50,943 nucleotides of DNA from Bacteroidaceae bacterium (GTDB taxonomy: Bacteria > Bacteroidota > Bacteroidia > Bacteroidales > Bacteroidaceae): the NCBI GenBank assembly GCA_016286165.1, contig JAEESE010000023.1, positions 1-50,943 of the forward strand, read 5' to 3'. Below are positions 1 to 6,844 of the stretch, piece after piece; positions within the stretch are counted from its first letter, which is position 1; each line of letters starts with the position of its first letter. Position numbers and translations under genes: made by a program. Under the pieces are notes generated by a model that ran no database searches, had not been told where the DNA came from, and worked only from the letters and a program-made list of their open reading frames with translations.

Positions 1-125
1 ACCTACGGCACTCTATATACTATGCTCTAGGAACAGGGGTTCCGCTACGCTCCACACCCTGTCTAAGTTCCAACCACCCCTACGGGGTTTGCAGGTCAAC
101 TCCTATATCATTACCAATTAATATG
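1..125 (+). repeat. Dispersed structured element, copy 1 (cut by the window edge)
   Basis: The first ~125 bases match two other copies at the far end of the window. Shared blocks in order are ACCTACGGCACTCTATATAC at the 5' end, a run like ACAGGGGTTCCGCTACGCTC, a CCCTGYCTAARTTCC block, a small hairpin CCCCTACGGGG, and AGGTCAACTCCTATATCATT at the 3' end. It has no open frame of note and no obvious terminal inverted repeat. The 5' end is cut off. It may be a non-autonomous mobile element or a structured non-coding repeat. Confidence 0.7.
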
Positions 126-266
126 GTACTTGGAGTGCAGACATCGGCTGTCAAAAGTACCCATGTTTTTGTGTCATCAACGGCTAAATGCTCTTGATTC
201 TGGAGCGCAAGCTGCGGACGGATATGCGTTTCAAGTCGAGGAAGCGGTGATGGTTTCGTTATATTC

Positions 267-542
267 TTAGTCTTTCATACAGCCGATTGGAACCACAAAC
301 ACGCCATCTGGCCGTTGGTAAGCATACGGTCCGACAGCCGTAACGACCATCATAAACGACGGATTCTTCATCTTTGTAGTATCAATGGTCTCTGCAAGTG
401 TTTTCAAAGCTTCAGCACCATCGTTTATCAGTTTGGCATCTAAGTTACTGATACTTATTGAATTGCACAAATTAATCATTGATTTTTCGGTTGTTTGTGA
501 CAATTTTATTCGGTTGTTTGTGGCCTTCCCTTGAGGTGGCAC
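267..542 (-). pseudogene. C-terminal remnant of an AAA/DUF4143-type ATPase
   Basis: The 91-residue frame carries the characteristic end of Bacteroidales ATPases that join an AAA domain to a DUF4143 (PD-(D/E)XK-like) domain. Visible blocks are an EALKTLAETIDTTKMKNPSF helix and strand, then VVTAVGPYAYQRPDGV and the terminal VVPIGCMKD. Such proteins are normally about 400 residues, so the whole ATPase part is missing. The first ~20 residues do not look like the family, and the ATG is probably fortuitous. There is no gene upstream that could supply the rest. I call it a decayed remnant. The family assignment rests on recalled motifs. Confidence 0.5.
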
Positions 543-597
543 CTTAAGGCAAAAATGAGTTAATAACCGGTTTCTTGACGTTATTTAACATGATAAG

Positions 598-630
598 TTG
601 TCTTGATTTGCACGAAAAGTTATAACTTTG
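598..630 (+). promoter_or_regulatory. Putative Bacteroidetes-type promoter
   Basis: TAACTTTG at 623-630 matches the -7 consensus TAnnTTTG, with TTG at 598-600 placed 22 bases upstream as a possible -33 element. It would start a transcript about 110 bases before the lipoprotein gene at 748. Confidence 0.4.
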
Positions 631-747
631 CATCTAAATTTGTAAAACAGGATACAATATGGCAAATATACTCAGCCAAGATGATAAAGATTAATGCTTG
701 TGTTTAGGCGTTGGCTGATAGAATAATACATCAAAAATGAAAACAAA

Positions 748-1173
748 ATGAATACAATGAAGATTTTGAGAAACATTATTATGCTGCTTGCTGTTTTCTC
801 CTTCGCCTCAAGCTGCGACGACCCAGACGGGAAGTGGGACCCTATGGTTTGGAAAGCAGAAGTGCCTGTCCAGACAACCGATGGCATTTATAATGTTTCG
901 GAAGCCGGCAGCGAGTTTACGTTTTCGTGTCGTAACTATTCGTCTCCGTGGATAGACAATGCCTCGTCGAACGGAGAATACTATTATCCTCCCCGCGAAA
1001 AGAATGACAATCATACTATAACGGCTGATTGGTTCAAGGCAGAGATAAGCGGGAATAAACTAAAGGTCGTTTTCAAGGAAAATGACACAAAGGAAGAACG
1101 ACCGCTCCAACTTACCGTTACAGCAGGCGACATCTTCCACACATTCAGATTCAAACAGTTCGCAAAAAGGTAA
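748..1173 (+). CDS. Small lipoprotein, possibly with a BACON-like beta domain
   Basis: This 141-residue protein begins with a signal peptide and lipobox (FASSC, Cys at residue 23), so it is probably a membrane-anchored periplasmic or surface lipoprotein. The remainder is beta-rich: a segment with EFTFSCRNYSSPW, then a WFKAEISGNKLKVVF strand pair and LQLTVTAGDIFHTFRFKQ at the end. That layout resembles a single BACON-type all-beta domain, in which an aromatic strand precedes a K-V-V-F strand and a closing strand describes a modified backbone, but I am not certain. A second ATG at 757 is an equally good start. No function can be assigned. The next gene remnant starts ~60 bases downstream. Confidence 0.7.
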   Translation: MNTMKILRNIIMLLAVFSFASSCDDPDGKWDPMVWKAEVPVQTTDGIYNVSEAGSEFTFSCRNYSSPWIDNASSNGEYYYPPREKNDNHTITADWFKAEISGNKLKVVFKENDTKEERPLQLTVTAGDIFHTFRFKQFAKR

Positions 1174-1230
1174 CATAAAAAATGAGAGTAACGAAACTCT
1201 GGAGAATCGCCTTAGTACGGATCGTTTTGG

Positions 1231-1371
1231 GTGATGCCTGTCGAGAAAGTAGCCAATCAAATCGTTGACGCTATTCGCAAGGAGAAGTCCAAGGCATACG
1301 TCACCAAGCGTTGGCACGTCCTCGCCATCATCAACAAGCATCTTCCGTTTAGCATATATAAGAAGATGTGA
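1231..1371 (+). pseudogene. C-terminal tail of a short-chain dehydrogenase
   Basis: Reading in frame from 1231 to a TGA at 1369-1371 gives 46 residues that begin VMPVEKVANQIVDAIRKEK and continue with a segment like AYVTKRWHVLAIINKHLP. This is the usual C-terminal end of classical SDR oxidoreductases in Bacteroidales, where the P-x-x-x-A-x-x-I-x-x-A-I helix precedes a basic segment. A stop codon lies in frame at 1213-1215, and the Rossmann nucleotide-binding half is absent, so this is a gene remnant. It shares its strand with the lipoprotein gene upstream. Confidence 0.5.
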
Positions 1372-1431
1372 CCCAATCACTTTATGTCTAACTTTCGGAA
1401 AACCGTAAGGATTATGGAGAACAACCCAAAT

Positions 1432-1471
1432 CGGGGCATTGGCCAGCAAAAAATAACAGGCTAATGCCCCG
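1432..1471 (+). terminator. Hairpin, likely rho-independent terminator
   Basis: CGGGGCATT at 1432-1440 pairs with AATGCCCCG at 1463-1471, and an inner GCC/GGC extends the stem past one bulge. TTTCTATT follows. It lies about 60 bases after the dehydrogenase remnant and just before the sigma-factor gene, so it separates the two. Confidence 0.6.
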
Positions 1472-1578
1472 TTTCTATTATAAAATGAAGATAATTTGAA
1501 AAAAGTTCCAATATTTTGTAGTTTTTTGCCACCTTCGTGCGATTTCTTATCAGAACGAGTCAATTAAACAATGAATCA

Positions 1579-2064
1579 ATGAAAGACTTAGAAAGAGAAT
1601 TTGAACGATTGGTCAGGGAGAACCGCAGCACGATTTACACCGTCTGCTACATGTTCTCCAACGACCAGGACGAGGTGGCCGACTTATTCCAAGAGGTGCT
1701 CATCAACCTGTGGAAGAGCCTGCCCTCGTTTGAGGAGCGTGGCGATGTGCGCTCCTGGATTTACCGCGTCAGCCTGAACGTCTGCATCTCGCTCGACCGT
1801 AAGAAACGACGAAACAAGACGGTGCCGCTGACGATGGACATCGACCCCTACGAGGAGGCGGAGACCAACCAGAACTCGCGCCAAATGGAAATGCTGCGCC
1901 AGCGCATCTCACGGCTAGGCCAGTTCGACCGCGCCATCATCCTGCTTTGGCTGGAGAACATGACCTACGAGGAGATTGCCGCCGTCATGGGCATCACGGT
2001 GAAGAACGTCAGCGTGCGCCTCTACCGCATCAAGGAAGAACTAAAGAATATGTCGAACCAATAA
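1579..2064 (+). CDS. ECF-type RNA polymerase sigma factor
   Basis: The 161-residue protein has the two ECF sigma domains. Region 2 (about residues 10-75) contains DEVADLFQEVLINLWKSLPSF and the WIYRVSLNVCI helix, which contact core polymerase and the -10 element. Region 4 (about 105-158) has a helix-turn-helix with MTYEEIAAVMGITVKNVSVR that reads the -35 element. Length is typical for the group. The start at 1579 (MKDLEREF) is preferred because the open frame upstream of it is not conserved-looking. A small membrane protein follows after 14 bases and is probably its cotranscribed partner. Cognate promoters cannot be seen here. Confidence 0.9.
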   Translation: MKDLEREFERLVRENRSTIYTVCYMFSNDQDEVADLFQEVLINLWKSLPSFEERGDVRSWIYRVSLNVCISLDRKKRRNKTVPLTMDIDPYEEAETNQNSRQMEMLRQRISRLGQFDRAIILLWLENMTYEEIAAVMGITVKNVSVRLYRIKEELKNMSNQ

Positions 2065-2078
2065 AACTACAAAACATT

Positions 2079-2672
2079 ATGGATAATCAGAATAATAACC
2101 TACAAGAATTGGAGCAACTGCGCAGTCAGGTCGCAGAGTTTAAGAACCGTTTGGAGCATCAGGAGATTGTCAGCCGTCAGATGCTGGAAAAAGCGATGAG
2201 GGGCCATGTGTCGTGGATTAAGCAAATGTGTGTCTGGGGCGCCGCCGTTGACTTGGCATTGGTGCCGTTAATCGTTTATCTCTTAAAAAGCATAGTCGGT
2301 ATTTCGTGGCTGCCAATCATTGCCGTATGTATAGTAATGGTTTTCGAGGCATTTTTCAATTTCTGGAATGTTAGCACCATCCAAGACAAGTATCTGGCAG
2401 CTAACGATGTAATCAACGCACAACAAAGACTGAGGACTTACAAACGTAGAGAGAAGCTTTACACTTTCTTTGCTGTTCCTTTTCTTCTTCTCTGGTTTAT
2501 CTGGTTCCTGCTTGAAGTTCACCACGGCACAAACATCCCATCCAGTAGGCTTGTGATTTCAATTGTGATGTTCTTCATAATTGCACCAATACTTTTCTTT
2601 GTCTTTAATCGCGAAATGCGCTCGCTGAACAAAGCCATCAAGGACATCGACGAGTTCGTCAACGGCAAGTAG
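2079..2672 (+). CDS. Four-helix membrane protein, likely partner of the ECF sigma factor
   Basis: This 197-residue protein starts with a cytoplasmic, coiled-coil-prone region (residues 6-45, rich in Glu, Gln, Leu) followed by four hydrophobic segments at about 51-69, 75-95, 128-146 and 157-176, and a charged tail. It begins 14 bases after the sigma-factor stop, so the two are surely cotranscribed. In Bacteroidales small sigma factors are often followed by an inner-membrane protein that may hold the sigma factor inactive. That role is inferred from position alone; I see no zinc-binding anti-sigma or FecR motif. The start at 2079 is chosen over an upstream in-frame codon that overlaps the sigma gene. 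Confidence 0.75.
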   Translation: MDNQNNNLQELEQLRSQVAEFKNRLEHQEIVSRQMLEKAMRGHVSWIKQMCVWGAAVDLALVPLIVYLLKSIVGISWLPIIAVCIVMVFEAFFNFWNVSTIQDKYLAANDVINAQQRLRTYKRREKLYTFFAVPFLLLWFIWFLLEVHHGTNIPSSRLVISIVMFFIIAPILFFVFNREMRSLNKAIKDIDEFVNGK

Positions 2673-2734
2673 AGCAAAATGCGCGGAATACAAAAAGTGG
2701 AGTTCACAATCAAGAAGAAATAAGTCAAGCGTAT

Positions 2735-2770
2735 GCAGGGGGAGTAGTCATTTAGGGATGCTCCCCCTGC
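2735..2770 (+). terminator. Perfect 10-bp hairpin downstream of the sigma operon
   Basis: GCAGGGGGAG at 2735-2744 and CTCCCCCTGC at 2761-2770 form a perfect 10-bp stem with a 16-base loop. Only a short T-rich stretch follows, so it may stabilise the mRNA end as much as terminate. It lies 62 bases after the membrane-protein stop. Confidence 0.5.
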
Positions 2771-2800
2771 TTGCATCTACTCTACGAGGAATGATCTTAG

Positions 2801-2851
2801 TCACGCCCAGCCCGCATCCAGACTGGGCGGTGACATGTTTGAGGTGTTTTT
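2801..2851 (+). repeat. Hairpin repeat family A, copy 1
   Basis: The core is GCCCAG, a 12-base loop like CCCGCATCCAGA, then CTGGGC, followed by GGTGACATGTTTGAGGTGTT. Compared with the copies at 4180 and 6789 one C is missing in the left arm, which shortens the stem. The copy lies 3' of the sigma operon and 5' of the AAA ATPase. Confidence 0.85.
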
Positions 2852-2974
2852 GAAAAATGTGGGATTTATGGCAATGAAGACAAAGGAAAGCGAGGGGATA
2901 TAGCTTATGGAATGCCTGATATCTCTCAGAAATACGCAAATTATCTGATTTAGATAATCTTTTTTGGATAATTA

Positions 2975-3006
2975 TTTGGATGTGTAAATAAAAGCATGTA
3001 ACTTTG
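2975..3006 (+). promoter_or_regulatory. Bacteroidetes promoter for the AAA ATPase
   Basis: TTTG at 2975-2978 and TAACTTTG at 2999-3006, 20 bases apart, match the -33/-7 consensus. The predicted start of transcription leaves a leader of about 20 bases before the ATG at 3031. Confidence 0.7.
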
Positions 3007-3030
3007 CCCTCATTAAAAAGGATTTTATTT

Positions 3031-4143
3031 ATGATTGACAATCCATTTATTACCTATGGCTACGAGTCCTCAGCGTATTTCTGCGACCGCAAAACAGAGA
3101 CTCAAGAATTAGTTACGATGCTAACTAATGGCAATCATGCTGCATTGATTTCTCCACGCCGTATGGGCAAGACAGGACTGATTCATCACTGCTTTGCACA
3201 AAAAGAAATTCAGGACCAGTATTACACATTCCTCATAGACATTTATGCAACAAAGAACTTGCAGGATATGGTTTATCGGATGGGACAAGGCATCGTTAAT
3301 CGGCTAAAACCGCGCGGGCAGTCAGCTATAGACGGTTTCCTTCGCTTTGTGACATCACTACGCACAGGCATATCCTTCGACGGTCAGGGAAATGCCAGTT
3401 GGAATGTGGGTATAGGGGACATCAAGTCGCCCAATTTTACATTGGAAGAGATTTTCAACTATCTGAAGGCTGCAGACAAGAAATGTATAGTTGCCATAGA
3501 TGAGTTTCAAGTCATAGCCGGTTATCCTGAAAAAAATGTCGAGGAACTGATGCGAACTTACGTTCAGGAATGTCGTAATGCGGTGTTCATATTCTCCGGT
3601 TCCCAAAAGAGCATGATGAGCGAGATGTTCTCGTCACCAGCAAGACCTTTTTACCAGAGTGTTTCGATGATGTTCCTCAAGCCTGTTGCATTGCCCGAAT
3701 ATGAGGTTTTTGCAAAAGAACATTTTGAGAAAGCCGGCAAGCAGATAGCCGAAGGTGTGGTCAAGATAATCTACGATCGCTTTGACGGTACAACATGGTA
3801 TCTACAGAAAGTGCTCAACCAACTTTTTGCAACAAAGGATAATGTTGTGGCCAAGGATGTCGACACAGCAGTAGAACAAATCATCAATCAAAACGAGGAA
3901 GCCTACAAGGACGTGCTCTATCAACTGACGGCTCGTCAGCGTGACCTGCTTGTTGCTATCAGTCGCGAGGGCAAGGCAAAACAGATTACTGGCGCAAAAT
4001 TCATAAAACGATATCACTTAGCTTCTGCCAGCAGTGTGCAAAAATCGGCTTTGGCTCTAACTGAAAAACAGTTGCTGACACATCAGCAAGGTATTTACGA
4101 GATTTACGATAAGTTCATGTCTGAATGGCTACGCAAATCTTAA
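3031..4143 (+). CDS. Stand-alone AAA ATPase of the archaeal-ATPase (PF01637) type
   Basis: The 370-residue protein opens with the family's typical NPF-x-TYGYES...FCDRKTE segment. Walker A is SPRRMGKTG (residues 41-49), Walker B is KCIVAIDEFQVI (Asp157-Glu158), and a sensor-like FIFSGSQKSMMSEMF segment follows. The C-terminal ~85 residues (TARQRDLLVAISREG..., ending KFMSEWLRKS) look like a winged helix. These are STAND-related nucleotide-binding proteins whose partners are usually unknown. The start at 3031 follows the promoter by about 25 bases. The gene is monocistronic, with a promoter before it and a terminator after it, and it is bracketed by two copies of hairpin repeat A. Confidence 0.85.
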   Translation: MIDNPFITYGYESSAYFCDRKTETQELVTMLTNGNHAALISPRRMGKTGLIHHCFAQKEIQDQYYTFLIDIYATKNLQDMVYRMGQGIVNRLKPRGQSAIDGFLRFVTSLRTGISFDGQGNASWNVGIGDIKSPNFTLEEIFNYLKAADKKCIVAIDEFQVIAGYPEKNVEELMRTYVQECRNAVFIFSGSQKSMMSEMFSSPARPFYQSVSMMFLKPVALPEYEVFAKEHFEKAGKQIAEGVVKIIYDRFDGTTWYLQKVLNQLFATKDNVVAKDVDTAVEQIINQNEEAYKDVLYQLTARQRDLLVAISREGKAKQITGAKFIKRYHLASASSVQKSALALTEKQLLTHQQGIYEIYDKFMSEWLRKS

Positions 4144-4179
4144 GAATCTATGGCATAATCCATAACCCGTCACCACACT

Positions 4180-4230
4180 CACCACCGCCCAGCCTGCATC
4201 CAGACTGGGCGGTGACATGTATGAGGTGTA
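4180..4230 (+). repeat. Hairpin repeat family A, copy 2
   Basis: This is the best-formed copy. CACCGCCCAG and CTGGGCGGTG form a perfect 10-bp stem around a 12-base loop (CCTGCATCCAGA), followed by ACATGTATGAGGTGT. It begins 37 bases after the ATPase stop codon. Confidence 0.85.
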
Positions 4231-4236
4231 AATAAC

Positions 4237-4264
4237 AAAACTCCCATTTGCAGATGGGAGTTTT
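4237..4264 (+). terminator. Rho-independent terminator after the AAA ATPase
   Basis: AAAACTCCCAT and ATGGGAGTTTT form an 11-bp stem with a 6-base loop, ending in TTTTGTTT. With A and T runs on both sides it could act in both directions, ending the ATPase gene and also the GH92 gene that arrives from the right. Confidence 0.85.
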
Positions 4265-4334
4265 GTTTAATCAGTATTGAAAGGCTGTTATCGGACTTTG
4301 CCGTGTGCTATGTCAACAGCCATACGGATATTAT

Positions 4335-6539
4335 CTATTGAGGTGCGGTTGTCGATGGTGCATTCTGCTCCACGGGGGCTGGTTCCACCTCGATGGTGAG
4401 TTCCTTGCCGGCAGCCAGGTCGCTGTGGTTGACGAACCAGCCCTTCAGGGGTTTGCCACCGATGAGAATGCGGCGTATCTTAGTGCCTTCGCCACGGCGG
4501 ACGATGGTGAACGTCTTGCCGGCGTGTGGCAGGTCGAACTCCACGCGCTCAAACAGAGGCACAGAGACGATGTACTGCGGATCGGCAGGTGAGTAGGTGT
4601 ATATGCCAAGGGCTGTGAGCGCATACCACGACGACATCTCGCCGCCGTCGTCCATGCCCGGCAGCGCCAGGTGTTCGGGTCCGCGGCCGTAGTATTCGTT
4701 CAGTATCTTGTTGATGACCTGCTGGCTCTTCTCCTGACGGTCGGCGAAATAATAGGTGAAGGGTATGGTGTGGCCGGGCTGGTTGCCCTGGCAGTAGTTG
4801 CCTATGAAGCCGGAGAAGTTGTCGGCCTCGTAGTCGCGATAAGGCTCGGTGAAGAGCGAGTCGAGCTTCTGCTCCACGGCCTGCTTCGACGGATAAAGGC
4901 CGACGATGCCTTCGGGGTCGTGAGGGGCGTAGAAGAGTGAGTTCCAGCCGTTGGCCTCGCGGTAATGGTAGGCATAGTAAGGATAATAGGGGTCGAAGTC
5001 CTTGATGAACGAGCCGTCGGCAATGCGCCCGCGCATGAAGCCCGTCTCGGGGTCGTAGACATTGCGGTAGTTCTTGGCCCGCTCCATAAGCAGCTTCTCG
5101 TTTTTCTTGTCCTTCAGTTCACGGGCTACGAGCGCCACGGCATAGTCGTCGTAGGCGTATTCGAGGGTCTTGGTCACGGCAGCTTTGTACTCATCCCATG
5201 TGGGCACATTGAAGGTATCCTTCTCTGCTATCCATCCCTGTTTCATGTATTCCTCGAGATAGGGCCTTCCTCCGCGACCGGGCACGGTGGCATTCTTGAG
5301 TATAAGCTTGTAGGCGCGTTGCAGGTCGAAGGTGTGGAGGCCGCGGAGCCATGCGCCTGAGATGAATGTGGAGGCATGGTCGCCATGGAAATAGGTAGGC
5401 ATGTAGCCACCCTGCTTCTCGCCGCGGTCGATGGACGACTTGATGACATCCGTTGCGACCTGCGGATTGAGAATCGTCAGCAGCGTGAGCTGGTTGCGCG
5501 CCTCGTCCCAGAAGGCGGGATTGGTGTAGTAGAGGAAGGAGGTGTCCTTGATTGTCTGTCCGCGTTCGTCGCGGTACTCGCCGTTGACGTCGCTGCGCAG
5601 CGACGGCCATAGGAAGGCGCGGTAGAGTGTGGAGTAAAGCATGTTCTTCTGCGCATCAGTACCGCCGCTGACTCGCACGTGCCCCAGCAAAGTTTCCCAT
5701 TGGCTATCGGCCTCGCGCCGCACCTGCTCGAAGCCCTTGTCGGCCAGCTCCGCCTCGAGGTTCAGCCGCGCATTCTCCTGCGAGGTAAACGACAGGCCTA
5801 CCTTCACCTCTAATGGCGTAGCGCCACGGCTGTCCTTGAACGTCACCACGCTCACGGGGTCGCTGAACTCCCGTTCCTGGCGCACTTCGTCGATGTCGTA
5901 GTTGGTCACGGCATAGAAGAAGACACCGTCCTGACGACCTTGGAATGAGCGCTGCCCGACCTGTGACACTTCCCTGCGGCGTGGTCGTCCGTTGGCACGG
6001 GTGATGTCGATGAGCAGCAGCTTCTCGTCCTCGGGACGGAAGGTGTAGCGGTGGTAGCCGCAACGAGGCGTCACGGTCAGTTCGGCGTTCACTTTATACC
6101 GCTCGAGATAGACCTGATAGTAGCCGGGACGCGCCGTTTCGCGCTCGTGGCTGTAGTGTGAGGCATAGCTGTCGGCGCGATAGAACCCAGCCTTCGTCAC
6201 AGGCAGCATAGGCACGTTGAGCAGATTCCAATGGCCCATCGCCGTGTGGGCAAAGCCGTAGATATTGCGGTCTTCGTACTGATAGCCGCCGCCGGAGCCA
6301 TACTTCGTGACAGGCGAGAGCTGCACCATTCCGTTGGGTGTGGTGGCGCCGGGGAAGGTCTCGCCGCCCCAAGGCCGCTTGTCGCGCACTTGAGTGAAGC
6401 CCAGATCCTCGGGTGTCCACAGGGTGGTGGTGCCCAAACGGGTATCTACACGGTCGGTGATACTACCGGCAAAGGCGGGGAGCGAAAAGAGAATGAAGAA
6501 TGAAGAATGAAGAATGAAGAATAAGAAATTGCGTTTCAT
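4335..6539 (-). CDS. Secreted alpha-mannosidase, glycoside hydrolase family 92
   Basis: The 734-residue protein has a signal peptide (residues 1-24, ending LPAFA). GH92 hallmarks include an N-terminal beta-sandwich opening with VDTRLGTTTLWTPEDLG and FPGATTPNGMVQLSP, and in the C-terminal barrel GMDDGGEMSSWYALTALG (about residues 628-645), where the acidic residues coordinate Ca2+ and the catalytic water. Family members are Ca2+-dependent exo-mannosidases that trim N-glycans, usually at alpha-1,2 or alpha-1,3 links. The specificity here cannot be read. The hydrophobic core of the signal peptide is encoded by a 7-base tandem repeat, which makes the peptide itself repeat (FFILHSS). No susC/susD pair is nearby, and the gene appears monocistronic. 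Confidence 0.93.
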   Translation of the reverse strand: MKRNFLFFILHSSFFILFSLPAFAGSITDRVDTRLGTTTLWTPEDLGFTQVRDKRPWGGETFPGATTPNGMVQLSPVTKYGSGGGYQYEDRNIYGFAHTAMGHWNLLNVPMLPVTKAGFYRADSYASHYSHERETARPGYYQVYLERYKVNAELTVTPRCGYHRYTFRPEDEKLLLIDITRANGRPRRREVSQVGQRSFQGRQDGVFFYAVTNYDIDEVRQEREFSDPVSVVTFKDSRGATPLEVKVGLSFTSQENARLNLEAELADKGFEQVRREADSQWETLLGHVRVSGGTDAQKNMLYSTLYRAFLWPSLRSDVNGEYRDERGQTIKDTSFLYYTNPAFWDEARNQLTLLTILNPQVATDVIKSSIDRGEKQGGYMPTYFHGDHASTFISGAWLRGLHTFDLQRAYKLILKNATVPGRGGRPYLEEYMKQGWIAEKDTFNVPTWDEYKAAVTKTLEYAYDDYAVALVARELKDKKNEKLLMERAKNYRNVYDPETGFMRGRIADGSFIKDFDPYYPYYAYHYREANGWNSLFYAPHDPEGIVGLYPSKQAVEQKLDSLFTEPYRDYEADNFSGFIGNYCQGNQPGHTIPFTYYFADRQEKSQQVINKILNEYYGRGPEHLALPGMDDGGEMSSWYALTALGIYTYSPADPQYIVSVPLFERVEFDLPHAGKTFTIVRRGEGTKIRRILIGGKPLKGWFVNHSDLAAGKELTIEVEPAPVEQNAPSTTAPQ
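6491..6525 (-). repeat. 7-bp tandem repeat inside the GH92 signal-peptide codons
   Basis: GAATGAA occurs in 4.7 consecutive copies on the + strand. On the coding strand it encodes the repeated FFILHSS. Because 7 is not a multiple of 3, gain or loss of one unit would shift the frame 12-16 codons after the start. Confidence 0.85.
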
Positions 6540-6544
6540 TGCAG

Positions 6545-6630
6545 AAGGATGAAGAGTGAAGAGTGAAGAATGAAAAGTGAAGAATGAAGAGTGAAGAATG
6601 AAGAGTGAAGAATGATGAATGATGAATGCG
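6545..6630. repeat. 7-bp tandem array upstream of GH92
   Basis: About twelve degenerate units of GAAGAGT/GAAGAAT fill the 5' region immediately upstream of the GH92 start. The array is clearly related to the one inside the signal peptide, and no promoter box is recognisable within it. Confidence 0.8.
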
Positions 6631-6788
6631 ATTAACGGATTTTGCTATAGACGCGAGAAGATGACATTGGAATATTTCTCAAAGTTATTCGGTGTTATAA
6701 TTGTCGTGAATTATGTGCAACGCTTTCCCGCGTTCACCGTTGTCTGCCACGAGCTCCTTGGGTTGAAGGAGCTATGTATGTTATGGTC

Positions 6789-6844
6789 TCACCACCGCTC
6801 AGCCCGCATCTGGACTGGGCGGTGACATGTTTGAGGTGTTTTTA
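6789..6844 (+). repeat. Hairpin repeat family A, copy 3
   Basis: CACCGCTCAG, the 12-base loop CCCGCATCTGGA, then CTGGGCGGTGACATGTTTGA. The one stem change leaves a G-U pair in RNA. The 3' flank runs into the stop codon of the P-type ATPase at 6842-6844, so the hairpin would lie directly in that mRNA's 3' end. Confidence 0.85.

Noticed and set aside
108..266. An open stretch on the minus strand after the DUF4143 remnant (reading like PLPRLETHIRPQLALQNQEH)
   Set aside because: It has no start codon, runs into the dispersed element, and I could not match it to a family. It may be another remnant.
1060..1563. 167-residue minus-strand frame
   Set aside because: It runs opposite to the dehydrogenase remnant and through a terminator hairpin. 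The composition is not protein-like.
4335..6539. Polysaccharide utilisation locus around GH92
   Set aside because: No SusC/SusD pair or hybrid two-component regulator is adjacent. The only outer-membrane barrel protein lies 41 kb away.
6619..6825. 68-residue frame between the GH92 and ATPase genes
   Set aside because: It begins inside a tandem array, ends in hairpin repeat A, and has no recognisable motif.
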